A stretch of DNA of 27,592 nt from an uncultured Oscillospiraceae bacterium (GCA_947522735.1 CANNTZ010000030.1:1-27592); one strand, 5' to 3'. Positions 8,180 to 16,809 are shown, counted from the first letter of the stretch. Numbers and translations: made by a program. Notes: generated from the sequence alone by a model not told the origin.

Positions 8180-9106
8180 TTACAGCTTTTCTGCTATCCT
8201 CAGCTTTGCGCTCCTGCTGCGCCGGTTGCGTTCCAGCTCCTCCTCGGAAGCCTCCTCCGGCTTTTTGGTTATTATTACGGCCTCGGGCCTTCTGCCACAG
8301 ACACACACCGGGAAATCCGGCGGGCATATGCAGCCTCTGGCCCACGAGGCAAATCTCTGCTTCACCATCCTGTCCTCCAGCGAGTGGAAGGTCAGTATCA
8401 CAAAGCGGCCGCCGGGCCTCAGCCTCTCAAAGCCTCTGTCCAGCGCCTCCGAGAGCCTTTCCAGCTCGGAGTTGACCGCTATCCTTATCGCCTGGAAGGT
8501 TCTCTTGCAGGGATTTCCGTCCCGTCTTGACGACGCCGGCATCGACGACGCGATGATCTGCGCCAGCTGCACGGTGGTTTTTATCGGCGCCTTCTCGCGC
8601 TCGCGGACTATCCTTGACGCAATGCTCGACGCATATTTTTCTTCGCCATATTCGCGTATCACCCTCGCGAGCTCCTCCCGCGACCAGCCGTTCACGACGT
8701 CTCCGGCGCTCATGCCGCGCCGGCTCATCCGCATGTCCAGCGGCGCGTCCTCGTTATATGAGAAGCCGCGCTCCGCGCAGTCGAGCTGATGCGACGACAC
8801 GCCCAGATCCAGCAATATTCCGTCTATCCCCTCTATCCCGCGCTCATCGAGCACCCTGTCCATGTCTGCAAAGTCGGATTCGACCACCTCGGCGCAGGGA
8901 TATTTTGCCAGTCGTTCGCCCGCGGCCCTCACCGCATCGGGATCCTTGTCGGTGGAGATGAGTCGCCCCGTGGTCAACCGCTGCGCTATCAGCTCCGAAT
9001 GGCCGCCGCCGCCCGCCGTGCCGTCAAGATATATTCCGTCCGGCTTTATATCAAGCCCCTTTATACATTCCTCCGGCATCACCGGGAGATGTGTGAACCC
9101 GCTCAA
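8180..9106 (-). CDS. rsmH: RsmH (MraW): 16S rRNA m4C1402 N4-methyltransferase
   Basis: An S-adenosylmethionine-dependent enzyme that methylates N4 of C1402 in the 16S rRNA P-site region. The 308-residue product has the SAM loop YLDGTAGGGGHSE, ILLDLGVSSHQLD, GFSYNEDAPLDMRM, the RTFQAIRIAVNSEL region and FVILTFHSLEDRMVK, all diagnostic. The start is taken as the TTG at 9104-9106: it overlaps the mraZ stop, lies 8 nt after GGAGGAG, and gives an N-terminus (MSGFTHLPVMPEE) aligned with known RsmH proteins. The frame is open further upstream within mraZ, but this is overlap. Translation is probably coupled to mraZ. The gap to ftsL is 33 bp. Confidence 0.96.
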   Translation of the reverse strand: MSGFTHLPVMPEECIKGLDIKPDGIYLDGTAGGGGHSELIAQRLTTGRLISTDKDPDAVRAAGERLAKYPCAEVVESDFADMDRVLDERGIEGIDGILLDLGVSSHQLDCAERGFSYNEDAPLDMRMSRRGMSAGDVVNGWSREELARVIREYGEEKYASSIASRIVREREKAPIKTTVQLAQIIASSMPASSRRDGNPCKRTFQAIRIAVNSELERLSEALDRGFERLRPGGRFVILTFHSLEDRMVKQRFASWARGCICPPDFPVCVCGRRPEAVIITKKPEEASEEELERNRRSRSAKLRIAEKL

Positions 9107-9522
9107 AAGCCCAGCTCCTCCATCGTCGCGCCGACAAACTCGCTCGTGATTTTCGCGCACGCCTCGTTCCAGTTGGCAGTATCCCATATCTCCGCACGCA
9201 CCGTCGCGCCGATGACCGTGACGTCCTTTTCAAGCCCGGCATAATCGCGCAGCTTTGCGGGGAGCACTATCCTGCCCTGCTTGTCGGTCTCCATCAGCGA
9301 GGCGGGCGCGACAAGAAACTTTTGCAGCGCCATGCTCTTCACCATCGGCAGCGCGCGCATCTTGTCCTCAAGCCGCTTCCACTCCTCGACGGAGTAGACG
9401 TACAGGCACTTTTCCAGCCCCTTGGTGACGATGAATTTTTCACCGAAATCCTCGCGCAGGCGCACCGGGAAGATTATTCTGCCCTTCGCGTCTATACTGT
9501 GTTCATATTCGCCGATGAGCAT
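9103..9522 (-). CDS. mraZ: MraZ: transcriptional repressor of the dcw operon
   Basis: A 139-residue protein with the MraZ layout of two AbrB-like SpoVT repeats. The first contains the DxxxR motif in SIDAKGRIIFPVRLRE; the second contains TDKQGRIVLPAKLRDYAGL. In other bacteria MraZ forms rings that bind TGG-type direct repeats in its own promoter. Such repeats are present just upstream here. The ATG at 9522 has GGGGGAG about 8 nt upstream; an earlier in-frame ATG at 9561 would lie inside the operator region and has no ribosome binding site. It is the first gene of the operon and overlaps rsmH by 4 bp. Confidence 0.97.
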   Translation of the reverse strand: MLIGEYEHSIDAKGRIIFPVRLREDFGEKFIVTKGLEKCLYVYSVEEWKRLEDKMRALPMVKSMALQKFLVAPASLMETDKQGRIVLPAKLRDYAGLEKDVTVIGATVRAEIWDTANWNEACAKITSEFVGATMEELGF

Positions 9523-9561
9523 TTTTCTCTCCCCCTTCGTCCGTTCTGCGGCATTCTCCAT

Positions 9562-9595
9562 CCATTAAGCACCACAAAGTGCCACTCGCCACCAC
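9562..9595 (-). promoter_or_regulatory. MraZ operator: four TGG boxes at 10-bp period
   Basis: On the minus strand GTGG, GTGG, GTGG and ATGG occur at plus positions 9592-9595, 9582-9585, 9572-9575 and 9562-9565, an exact 10-bp period. This matches the known MraZ binding mode, in which three or more TGG-containing direct repeats lie on one face of the helix. The array begins just downstream of the -10 box, so bound MraZ would block initiation. Confidence 0.85.
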
Positions 9596-9605
9596 TACTA
9601 ATATA

Positions 9606-9633
9606 ATTATAACCCATACTCAGCAAAAATCAA
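9606..9633 (-). promoter_or_regulatory. Main dcw operon promoter (Pmra)
   Basis: On the minus strand TTGATT (9628-9633) and a perfect TATAAT (9606-9611) are separated by 16 bp. The predicted start lies near 9599, immediately before the MraZ box array. The intergenic stretch to the divergent TraX gene contains no other open frame. Confidence 0.8.
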
Positions 9634-9718
9634 TAGCTAAAACGAAAAAAATAAAAAAAGTTACCAATTCCGGAGGTAAAGCGAACAAACTTTCTCGCAA
9701 AATAACAAAATGTCGGGC

Positions 9719-9747
9719 TTGATTAACGGCTGCATTTGATATATACT
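9719..9747 (+). promoter_or_regulatory. Sigma-A-type promoter for the TraX-family gene
   Basis: TTGATT (9719-9724), 17 bp, TATACT (9742-9747). It gives a leader of about 50 nt ending in the strong AAGGAGG (9791-9797) before the GTG start at 9804. It is divergent from the mraZ promoter, with about 85 bp between the two -35 boxes. Confidence 0.7.
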
Positions 9748-9803
9748 TATTTCATTAACAACTCTGCCTGATCCACGGCAAATCCACATTAAGGAGGGCT
9801 TAT

Positions 9804-10640
9804 GTGACCGTAAAGAGGCCCGGACTGAGCGCGTTCCAGCTCAAGCTGATAGCGCTCGTCAGCATGACAATCGATCATATTGCGCAGTTTTTGGAGCCTG
9901 TCGCGCCCATACCCTTCTGGTTCCACATAATCGGACGTATAGCGGCCCCGGTATTCATATACCTGACGGCGTGGGGCGCGCATTATACGAGCAGCAGGTG
10001 GCGCTATCTGCTGCGGCTCTATATCTCGTCGGTGATAATGGCGCTGACGGCGCTGTGCGCGAACCGTTTTGCGGATCTGCACGGACTTGCGTCCATCCCG
10101 AACAACATCCTCGCAACGCTGTTCCTCATCGTGCTGTACATCACGCTTCTCGAACGGGCGTGGCAAAGCCTCAAGGCAAGGCGCTATTGGCGGGCGCTCG
10201 GCTGCGCGCTGCTGCTTCCGGCGCCGGTCGTGCTCTTTATCGCGACCGAATATGTCCCCCTGCTTTTCACCGGCGTGGCGAGCTATTGGGCGCACGGCCT
10301 TGCCCGCGCTCTCCTGCCGGACGCGTTGAGCTGCGAGGGCAGCATATTCATCATCTTCCTCGGCGTCGGATTATACTTTTTCCGCAACAGCCGCGCCGGA
10401 ACCGTCGTCTTCTACATATTGTACTGCGCCTTCAAACTGCTGATGTCCCTTCCCGGCGGGCTGCGCGCGGCGCTGACGGTGAACGTGCAGTGGATGATGC
10501 TGCTGGCGCTGCCGCTGCTGCTGATATACAACCGCCGTCTCGGCTCCCGCACGGCGTTTGGAAAGTATCTGTTCTACGTCTACTACCCGGCGCATATTTT
10601 TGCGCTGTATCTGCTCTACGCCGTCATTGCCACCGCATAG
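9804..10640 (+). CDS. TraX-family integral membrane protein (putative acyltransferase)
   Basis: A 278-residue protein that is almost entirely membrane segments, probably eight to ten. The N-terminus LKLIALVSMTIDHIAQFL, then IGRIAAPVFIYLTAWGAHYT, and the C-terminal GKYLFYVYYPAHIFALYLL match the TraX family, named after the F-plasmid pilin N-acetylase. Chromosomal Firmicute members are common and their substrates are unknown; no pilin or conjugation gene is nearby, so a conjugative role is not implied. The start is GTG at 9804, with AAGGAGG 6 nt before it; the overlapping ATG at 9802 is followed at once by a stop. It is a single-gene unit with its own promoter and terminator, divergent from mraZ. 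Confidence 0.82.
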   Translation: MTVKRPGLSAFQLKLIALVSMTIDHIAQFLEPVAPIPFWFHIIGRIAAPVFIYLTAWGAHYTSSRWRYLLRLYISSVIMALTALCANRFADLHGLASIPNNILATLFLIVLYITLLERAWQSLKARRYWRALGCALLLPAPVVLFIATEYVPLLFTGVASYWAHGLARALLPDALSCEGSIFIIFLGVGLYFFRNSRAGTVVFYILYCAFKLLMSLPGGLRAALTVNVQWMMLLALPLLLIYNRRLGSRTAFGKYLFYVYYPAHIFALYLLYAVIATA

Positions 10641-10668
10641 CCGCGGCAAAATGCGCGCAAAAGACAAA

Positions 10669-10717
10669 AGCCTCCGCCGGGAAAGGCAAAGCCCTCCCGG
10701 CGGAAGCTCTTTTTTTA
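10669..10717 (+). terminator. Bidirectional rho-independent terminator
   Basis: A 10-bp GC-rich stem (TCCGCCGGGA 10673-10682, TCCCGGCGGA 10695-10704), extended by AGC/GCT after one mismatch, is followed by eight Ts (10710-10717). It ends the TraX transcript. On the other strand the stem is followed by a T-rich run (TTTTGTCTTTT), so it can also terminate the convergent ABC permease transcript, whose stop is at 10737. Confidence 0.88.
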
Positions 10718-10736
10718 AGGAGACTCTGCCCGGCGC

Positions 10737-13487
10737 TCAGTCGTTCGCCTTCATCGCCTCCACCATGTCCACACGGCGTATCTGCCTGCTCATCACGCGG
10801 TTGACGAGCAGCGTGAATATCATCGATATCGCGAACGCAAGCACAAAGCTCAGCGGATATATACTGCGCCCGAACATCACCATGTCCACCTCCACCGTCC
10901 TCACCACGAACGAGTGCAGCCATATCCCCACAAACAGCCCGACTATCGTGCCAAGCACGCTGAGCACGTTCGTCTCGCGGAAGATATAACGCTCCACCTC
11001 ACGCCTGTGGAAGCCGAGCACACGGATTGTCGCCAGCTCCTTGCGGCGCTCGCAGATGTTGACGTTTGTCAGGTTGTAGAGCACCACCATGCTCAACAGT
11101 CCCGCCGCCAATATCAGCACCAGCACCACTCCGTCGATGCTCTTTATCGATTCGTCGAAGTTGTCCCGCAGCGTCTGCGAGGCGCTTGCGTGGACCACCC
11201 GCCTCTCCGCCATCAGCTCAAGCGTCTCCGCCTCCGGATCGGCATTCTCCGGCAGACAGCAGAGCACCGTCGTGAGCTCCGGCCTGCCGCCAAACACCCT
11301 CTCATAGGTTTCTGCAGTCATATATGCGTAGGATGAGACGTAGTTTTCGGTTATCCCGTCTATCCTCACCGTTCCGCGCCGTCCGTCCGCCGCCTCCAGC
11401 GTCACCTCGTCTCCCTCCCGGACGCCGATTGTCTCGCAGAGCTTTTCGGTCAACACCACGCCGTCATCCGGGGCCGCCACAGCCTCGCCGGTTTTTCTGT
11501 CGCGCAGCGCGATAAACTCGCCCAGCCGCGACGCGTCCTCCGGCACGCAGATATGTATCTGCTCGCTGCCGCCCCGCTCGATCAGCTTTCCGGTCTCCTC
11601 CGCAAACGCCATCCAATCCGAAATCTTATCCGGGTCGTTGAGTATCGCCGCTATCCCGCCGTCGTTGACGGCCCCGGCGCTGCTCAGCCTGACGCTCAGC
11701 TCATAGCGGTAAAGCTCGCCGAACTGCTTGTCAACTATGTCGTTTATCGAATCGCGCAGGCCAAACCCGGTGACGAGCAGCGCACTGCACCCCGCAACGC
11801 CGATTATCGTCATGAACAGCCGCTTTTTATAGCGGAACAGATTGCGGCAGGTCACCTTGTGAGTGAACGGTATGCGCTTCCAGACGAAGGGTATATGCTC
11901 GAGCCATATGCGCTTTCCGGCGGCCGGGGCCTTTGGCTGCATCAGCCTTGCCGGGCAGGCGCAAAATTCGCTCCAACACGCCCACAGCGTCGCTAACAAT
12001 ATGCTGCCCACCGTGACCGGCGCCACCCATAGCGCTATGCTCAGCCTGAACGGCGTCTGCGTCTGCGGCAGAGTGAACATCATCCCGTAGGCGGAGCTTA
12101 TCGCGCGCGGGAACAGCCGGAATCCGACCCCGAAGCCCAGCGCGCAGCCGAGCGCCGACGAGAGGAGACTGTACAGCAGATATTCTCCCAGCACCTGTCC
12201 GTTGCTGAAGCCCAGCGCCTTCAGCGTGCCTATCTGCCCGCGGTTCTCCTCGACAAGGCGCGTCATCGTCGTGAGCGCCACCAGCAGCGCCACCATAAAG
12301 AAGAACACCGGGAATATCTTGGAGAGCGCCGCCACCTTGCCGACGTTGCTCTTATATGCGGAAAAGCCCGCGGAATCCTCCCGCGTGCGCACAATCCACA
12401 CGGCGTCCTCCAGCTCATCGAGCCGTTTCTCGCCGTCTGCAATCTGTTTTTTCAGCGTGTCCGGGAGCGCCGGGAGCTCCTGCGCGCCCTGAAGCTGCTC
12501 CGTTACCGCCTGCTGCGTCTGCGTGAGAAGGGCCGAAAGCTCCGGTGCGCTCTGCGCAAGAAGCGCCGCCGCCATGCCGTTGAGCCGCAGCCGCCCCGCC
12601 GTGTCCTCGCCGAGCGCCCGTCGCACCGCTATCGCGTCCTCGACCGCTTCAAGCGCCGCTCCAAGCCTGTCAAGCTGCTCCTCCGCCTCGCCGCGCACCT
12701 CGTCCGTGCGCGCCCGCTCGCGCTCCGCGGCGATATTTTCAGTCTGCTCGACCGCCCCTGTCCTCAGCTCGGAATATTCCTCGCCGAAGGTGTCCAGCTC
12801 TCTCGCGCCGCGCAGCGTGAAATATATGTCGGTGTAGTAGTCGAAGGTGAAATAATCCCCCGTCGTATAGACGCTCAGCCCGACGGCTCCGGAGCCTGCG
12901 GTGCTCGCGTCGGCGGTGACGCTGATGCTCATCGGGCTTTCGACAAAGCCGACCACAGTCAGCTCCTCGCCCGCCGTCAGCTCCCTCACCGTCTCGTAGT
13001 CACTCCCGCTTTTCAGCAGCGTCAGCGTGCTGCCGATGTCAAGCTCTCCGTCGAAGTAGCGCCCCGCGGTCGTCTGGACGACACATTCTCCGCTGTTTTC
13101 GGGATAGCGTCCCTCTGTCAGCGTCATACGGTTGAGCTCGCTTCCGCCGTTGTCGTCAAGCGTCGCGTAGACGCGCGCGGTATAGGAGTCCTCGCCCGCT
13201 GCAAGCTCCAGATCCATCACCCGCGCAGGCATCGCCGTTTCGGTGCAGTCCAGCGCCTCTATCGCGCTCACATCGTCTCCGGTCAGGCCCAGCGAGGACT
13301 TCACGTCGATATCGTACCAGCCGCAATCGTCCATGAATTTGTCCGCCGTCGCGTACATGTCCGGAGAGGTCGCGGCAAGCCCCGCCATAAAACCGGAGCC
13401 GAGCGCGACGATGAAAAGTATCGACAAAAACCTGTTAAGGCTTCCGCGTATCCCTCGCAGCACGTTCTTTCGTCTGGTTCTCTTCAT
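10737..13487 (-). CDS. ABC transporter permease with two FtsX domains
   Basis: A 916-residue permease. One membrane helix lies near residues 18-38, then a MacB-like extracytoplasmic domain (about 40-235), a long charged, partly coiled-coil stretch (about 240-370), an FtsX domain (from about 390, with RLVEENRGQIGTLKALGFS), a second extracytoplasmic domain and a second FtsX domain near the C-terminus (ERRKELATIRVLGFHRREV), ending in IRRVDMVEAMKAND. This is the type VII ABC family, which couples ATP hydrolysis to movement of lipoproteins, peptides or drugs at the outer membrane face rather than classical transport. The ATG lies 4 bp after the ATPase stop, so the two are translationally coupled. 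With the upstream lipase lipoprotein it forms a three-gene operon. The substrate is not predictable. Confidence 0.92.
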   Translation of the reverse strand: MKRTRRKNVLRGIRGSLNRFLSILFIVALGSGFMAGLAATSPDMYATADKFMDDCGWYDIDVKSSLGLTGDDVSAIEALDCTETAMPARVMDLELAAGEDSYTARVYATLDDNGGSELNRMTLTEGRYPENSGECVVQTTAGRYFDGELDIGSTLTLLKSGSDYETVRELTAGEELTVVGFVESPMSISVTADASTAGSGAVGLSVYTTGDYFTFDYYTDIYFTLRGARELDTFGEEYSELRTGAVEQTENIAAERERARTDEVRGEAEEQLDRLGAALEAVEDAIAVRRALGEDTAGRLRLNGMAAALLAQSAPELSALLTQTQQAVTEQLQGAQELPALPDTLKKQIADGEKRLDELEDAVWIVRTREDSAGFSAYKSNVGKVAALSKIFPVFFFMVALLVALTTMTRLVEENRGQIGTLKALGFSNGQVLGEYLLYSLLSSALGCALGFGVGFRLFPRAISSAYGMMFTLPQTQTPFRLSIALWVAPVTVGSILLATLWACWSEFCACPARLMQPKAPAAGKRIWLEHIPFVWKRIPFTHKVTCRNLFRYKKRLFMTIIGVAGCSALLVTGFGLRDSINDIVDKQFGELYRYELSVRLSSAGAVNDGGIAAILNDPDKISDWMAFAEETGKLIERGGSEQIHICVPEDASRLGEFIALRDRKTGEAVAAPDDGVVLTEKLCETIGVREGDEVTLEAADGRRGTVRIDGITENYVSSYAYMTAETYERVFGGRPELTTVLCCLPENADPEAETLELMAERRVVHASASQTLRDNFDESIKSIDGVVLVLILAAGLLSMVVLYNLTNVNICERRKELATIRVLGFHRREVERYIFRETNVLSVLGTIVGLFVGIWLHSFVVRTVEVDMVMFGRSIYPLSFVLAFAISMIFTLLVNRVMSRQIRRVDMVEAMKAND

Positions 13488-13491
13488 CGGC

Positions 13492-14193
13492 TCACCACTC
13501 GATCCTTTCGACCGGCGTCGGGTCGGCGTTCGTCTCGTTCGAGATCGCCTGTCCGTTCTTCACGCGGATAACCCTGTCGGCAATCTGCGTGAGCGCGCTG
13601 TTGTGGGTGATGATGATGACCGTCTTGCCGGTGCTGCGGCAGGTGTCCTGAAGCAGCTTCAGCACCGCCTTGCCGGTGTTGTAGTCAAGCGCGCCGGTCG
13701 GCTCGTCGCACAGTATCATCTTCGGGTTTTTCGCGAGGGCGCGCGCTATCGACACGCGCTGCTGCTCGCCGCCGGAGAGCTGCGCCGGAAAGTTGTTCAT
13801 CCGGCCGCCAAGCCCAACCTCCTCCAGCGTTTTTGCCGCGTCGAGGCTATCCGGGCATATCTCCGCCGCAAGCTCGACGTTTTCCAGCGCCGTCAGGTTC
13901 TGCACGAGGTTGTAGAACTGGAACACAAAGCCGACGTCGGTGCGGCGGTAGTTGGTCAGCTCGTGATCCGTTAGCGCGCTTATCTCGCGCCCGGCAAGGC
14001 TGACCCGCCCGCTCGTCGCGCTGTCCATGCCGCCGAGAATATTGAGCAGCGTCGTCTTTCCAGCGCCGCTTGGGCCGACAATGACGCACAGCTCGCCCTT
14101 TTCGACGGTGAAGCTCATGTGGTCGAGCGCGTATATCGCGTTCGCGCCGCTGTTGTAAACCTTGCAGACGTCCTCAAACTCTATATATGCCAT
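13492..14193 (-). CDS. ABC transporter ATP-binding protein (LolD/MacB type)
   Basis: A 233-residue nucleotide-binding subunit. Walker A GPSGAGKT (40-47), Q-loop glutamine 92, signature LSGGEQQ (139-145), Walker B MILCDEP (159-165) and the switch histidine in IIITHNSA (197) are all intact, so it should be active. The FVFQFYNLVQNLTALENVELA region is typical of the LolD/MacB/FtsE group, fitting the FtsX-type permease that follows. The ATG at 14193 has AGGGAG close upstream, 8 bp after the lipase stop. Confidence 0.95.
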   Translation of the reverse strand: MAYIEFEDVCKVYNSGANAIYALDHMSFTVEKGELCVIVGPSGAGKTTLLNILGGMDSATSGRVSLAGREISALTDHELTNYRRTDVGFVFQFYNLVQNLTALENVELAAEICPDSLDAAKTLEEVGLGGRMNNFPAQLSGGEQQRVSIARALAKNPKMILCDEPTGALDYNTGKAVLKLLQDTCRSTGKTVIIITHNSALTQIADRVIRVKNGQAISNETNADPTPVERIEW

Positions 14194-14201
14194 ATTCTCC
14201 C

Positions 14202-15440
14202 TCACTCTCCGCAATTCGCCATAAGCTCCAGATATTTTGCGGGCAGATGCTGCGCGAGCGCCCTTGCAAAGCCCTCGCCGCCATTTTCTCCCGCGCTCTC
14301 CAGCAGCTCGAACAGCGGCGCGAAATCGCTCTCCGCCGAAAAATCGCCGAGGCTCGCGACGGATATATCCGTTTTGCCGGAGCCGAGCCCGGTCAGAGCT
14401 CTCGCCACTACCAGCATCAGCTCGAACGCTGTGACGCCGTCGTCGGCCTCGCCCGCCTCTGTCAGCGAGCGGCGCACGTTATAATAGGCGTCTATCGACG
14501 GCGCGACGGAAAGCAGCGTTCCGGCGGCGCCATTCGCGTCCGCCTCGGTGTCCGCGCCGCCCTCGAGCGTTATATCCGTGCCCAGCCTGTAATAGCCCCA
14601 GCCCTCAAGAGGCAGCTTGGTCACGAGATCCCCGGAATTTATCACGTTGAAGATGTTCGAGCAGTCCGCGCCGGGATTGTCTCCGCGAAACGTATTTGGC
14701 GTCGCGAAGGTATAGGCGAGCACGTTTTCCTCACCCAGCTCCGCGTTCAGCAGCATCGCCAACAGATTTGCGCAGGCGGCTCCGCGGCTGTGCCCGCACA
14801 CCAGCACCAGCGGCGCGCGCTGCGAGCGTATCGTCTCCTGCACGCCGAACAGCACGTCCTCCGCCGCAAAGAGAAAGTTTTCCGCAAACACGGCGTCGTC
14901 ATTGTGCGATTCTGCAAAATCAAAGTTGGAATACCATTCGCCGCCGTTGGTTCCGCGTATCGCGATTATCACCAACGTCCGCTCCGCGCTGTTATATTCT
15001 ACAGCTTTTCTACCTACAGTATAAGCGCAGGTGTGCCCCGGATCATCGTCCGGCTTGTCGAAGTTGTTCTGTGACAGCACCTCGAAGCCGGCGGCGGTCA
15101 GCAGCCTCGCCTCGTTTTCTCTCGTGTGTCCGCTGCAAAGCGCCAGCGCCTGCCGCGCGAAGCCCATGCTGAAGCTCCGGCTGTCCTCCGGCAGCGCAAG
15201 CCCGCCGGAAAGGATCTCCGCCGCATCAAGGCTCCCGTCGATTCCGCTCCGCGCGTCGCTCCGCTCATTTTCGCCGCTCGCGCCGTCGTCCCCACTCTTC
15301 TCCGGCGGATTTTCCGCCGCGCTCTGCGATTTCTCCGGCGCTGAATACTGTCCGTCCGCGCTCCGGCAGCCCGACGCCGTCAAAAGCGTCAACGCCAGCA
15401 GCGCCGCCAGCAGACGTATACATCTGTTTTTCGCCTTCAA
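14202..15440 (-). CDS. Secreted lipase-like (class 3 alpha/beta hydrolase) lipoprotein
   Basis: A 412-residue predicted exported hydrolase. A basic N-terminus, a hydrophobic stretch (LLAALLALTLL) and a cysteine at residue 25 in TASGC resemble a lipoprotein signal, although the -3 residue (Ala) is unusual. A low-complexity Ser/Glu/Gly-rich linker follows. The lipase class 3 features are IIAIRGTNGGEWYSNFDF, the nucleophile elbow GHSRGA with Ser218, and a later D in SGDLVTKLPL. The TTG at 15438-15440 is chosen because GGGAGGGGG lies about 6 nt upstream and the signal peptide then starts properly; a GTG nine codons earlier is the alternative. A TATAAT at 15492-15497 (minus strand) is the likely -10 box, but I see no good -35. 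It leads the operon with the ABC transporter, so its lipid or ester substrate may be linked to that transporter. Substrate unknown. Confidence 0.8.
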   Translation of the reverse strand: MKAKNRCIRLLAALLALTLLTASGCRSADGQYSAPEKSQSAAENPPEKSGDDGASGENERSDARSGIDGSLDAAEILSGGLALPEDSRSFSMGFARQALALCSGHTRENEARLLTAAGFEVLSQNNFDKPDDDPGHTCAYTVGRKAVEYNSAERTLVIIAIRGTNGGEWYSNFDFAESHNDDAVFAENFLFAAEDVLFGVQETIRSQRAPLVLVCGHSRGAACANLLAMLLNAELGEENVLAYTFATPNTFRGDNPGADCSNIFNVINSGDLVTKLPLEGWGYYRLGTDITLEGGADTEADANGAAGTLLSVAPSIDAYYNVRRSLTEAGEADDGVTAFELMLVVARALTGLGSGKTDISVASLGDFSAESDFAPLFELLESAGENGGEGFARALAQHLPAKYLELMANCGE

Positions 15441-15545
15441 ATCGATCCCCCTCCCGGTTTTTGTCACGATGCCCTTATTTATATGAATATCATTATAGCT
15501 CAGCCCGCGTTGAAATTATTGCTTTTCCTGTAAATTTTATTGCGC

Positions 15546-15595
15546 AAAAAGCGCGGCCCGGCACAGACACATACTGTCTGTGCACAAGGCCGCGC
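15546..15595 (-). terminator. Rho-independent terminator of the serine hydrolase gene
   Basis: A long two-part stem: GCGCGGCC (15551-15558) with GGCCGCGC (15588-15595), and GCACAGACA (15561-15569) with TGTCTGTGC (15575-15583). On the minus strand it is followed by TTTTT, 25 bp after the hydrolase stop. It separates that gene from the lipase operon. Confidence 0.85.
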
Positions 15596-15619
15596 CGTGT
15601 TATATATAATGTGTCGCGC

Positions 15620-16774
15620 TCATCTCAGCGCGCTCATGACGTCCCGCTCGAACTGTGCGCCTGTTTCGCCGCAGCCATGGCTGTCGTACCAGCGGTTGTT
15701 CTTCATGAATATCGCGGTGATGTCGTTCTCCGGATCGACCCAGAAGTGGGTGCCGTAAGCGCCGCTCCAGCCAAACGAGCCGTTTGGTATGACCGAGTTG
15801 TGCACCGCCACGCGCACGCCCAGACCCCAGCTGTTCTCCGGATCGCGTCCCGGAATGCCGTCGGCGACGTAGGGGTGCGTCATGACGTCCGTCAGCGCGT
15901 CCTCGAAGATGCGCACTCCGCCGTATTTTCCTCTGCCGCGCAGCATCTCCGCAAAAACGCGGTAATCCTCAATGGAGCCCGCCAGCGACGCGCCGGCGCA
16001 GGTGTAGTCCAGCGGGAAGCTCTCAAAGGTGTGTCTGCCAATGTCGAACGCCAGCATATGCGGGCTCTCGGCGTAGTCGTGCATCGCAACCATGCGTCCC
16101 CACTGCTCCTCGGTCGGCCGGAAGGTGATATCCCTTATTCCAAGCGGGTCGAGAATGTTTTTCCGTAGAAAATCGGCGTAGCTCATGCCGCTTTTGATCT
16201 CGATTATGCGCGCGAAAACGTCGAACGCGGCGTAGCCGCTGTAAGAGATCGCCTCGCCCGGCTCGAACGAGAGGAAGGTGTGTCTGGCGCAGTATTCCGC
16301 CATCGCGCGGTTGGAGGCAAACGCCTCGAACGGAGCCGCCTCAAACTGGAGCACGCCGGCCTCATCCTGCACAAGCAAGCCGTTGCTGTGGGAGAGCAGG
16401 TGGTGTATGCGCAGCTCGTTTTTCGCCCTGTGCCCGGCCACAACCCTGCCGTTCTCCACCCTGCCCACGCAGATGCCGTCAAACTCCGGCAGATAGTCCG
16501 CCACCCTGTCCTCGACGTTAAACCAGCCGTTCTGTATCCCTATCAGACACGCGACGCCCGAAAACGGCTTGGTCATCGACGCGAGACGGAACATTGCGTG
16601 GGGCTCAAGCCTCGCACCGGTCTCGGCGTTGGCATAGCCCTCGTGCAGCTCGCAGACGATCTCGCCCCCCTGCGACACCAGTATCGCAGCCCCGGCGAGC
16701 CGTCCTCTCGCCATAGCGTAATGAACTCTGTCCAGCAGCGTTTTTTCCAGCTTTTTTGGGTCAATAATACGCAT
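15620..16774 (-). CDS. Serine hydrolase of the beta-lactamase class C/esterase family
   Basis: A 384-residue protein without a signal peptide, so probably cytoplasmic. The catalytic SMTK tetrad (S66-K69) follows the family pattern FRLASMTKPF. The second motif reads Y-S-G (178-180) in place of the Y-x-N of true class C beta-lactamases, as in many esterases and D-aminopeptidases of the family, and the third motif region is GWSGAYGTHFWVDPE. It is therefore more likely an esterase, peptidase or carboxypeptidase relative than an antibiotic-resistance enzyme. Start: ATG at 16774, with AGGAGATGA about 7 nt upstream. It is a single gene with a consensus promoter and its own terminator. Confidence 0.87.
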   Translation of the reverse strand: MRIIDPKKLEKTLLDRVHYAMARGRLAGAAILVSQGGEIVCELHEGYANAETGARLEPHAMFRLASMTKPFSGVACLIGIQNGWFNVEDRVADYLPEFDGICVGRVENGRVVAGHRAKNELRIHHLLSHSNGLLVQDEAGVLQFEAAPFEAFASNRAMAEYCARHTFLSFEPGEAISYSGYAAFDVFARIIEIKSGMSYADFLRKNILDPLGIRDITFRPTEEQWGRMVAMHDYAESPHMLAFDIGRHTFESFPLDYTCAGASLAGSIEDYRVFAEMLRGRGKYGGVRIFEDALTDVMTHPYVADGIPGRDPENSWGLGVRVAVHNSVIPNGSFGWSGAYGTHFWVDPENDITAIFMKNNRWYDSHGCGETGAQFERDVMSALR

Positions 16775-16809
16775 AGCTTCATCTCCTGACAGCGGAAAAC
16801 TTTATCTGC

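Noticed and set aside
15620..16774. Beta-lactamase resistance gene
   Set aside because: It has SxxK but Y-S-G in place of Y-x-N, and no signal peptide; more likely a housekeeping esterase or peptidase relative.
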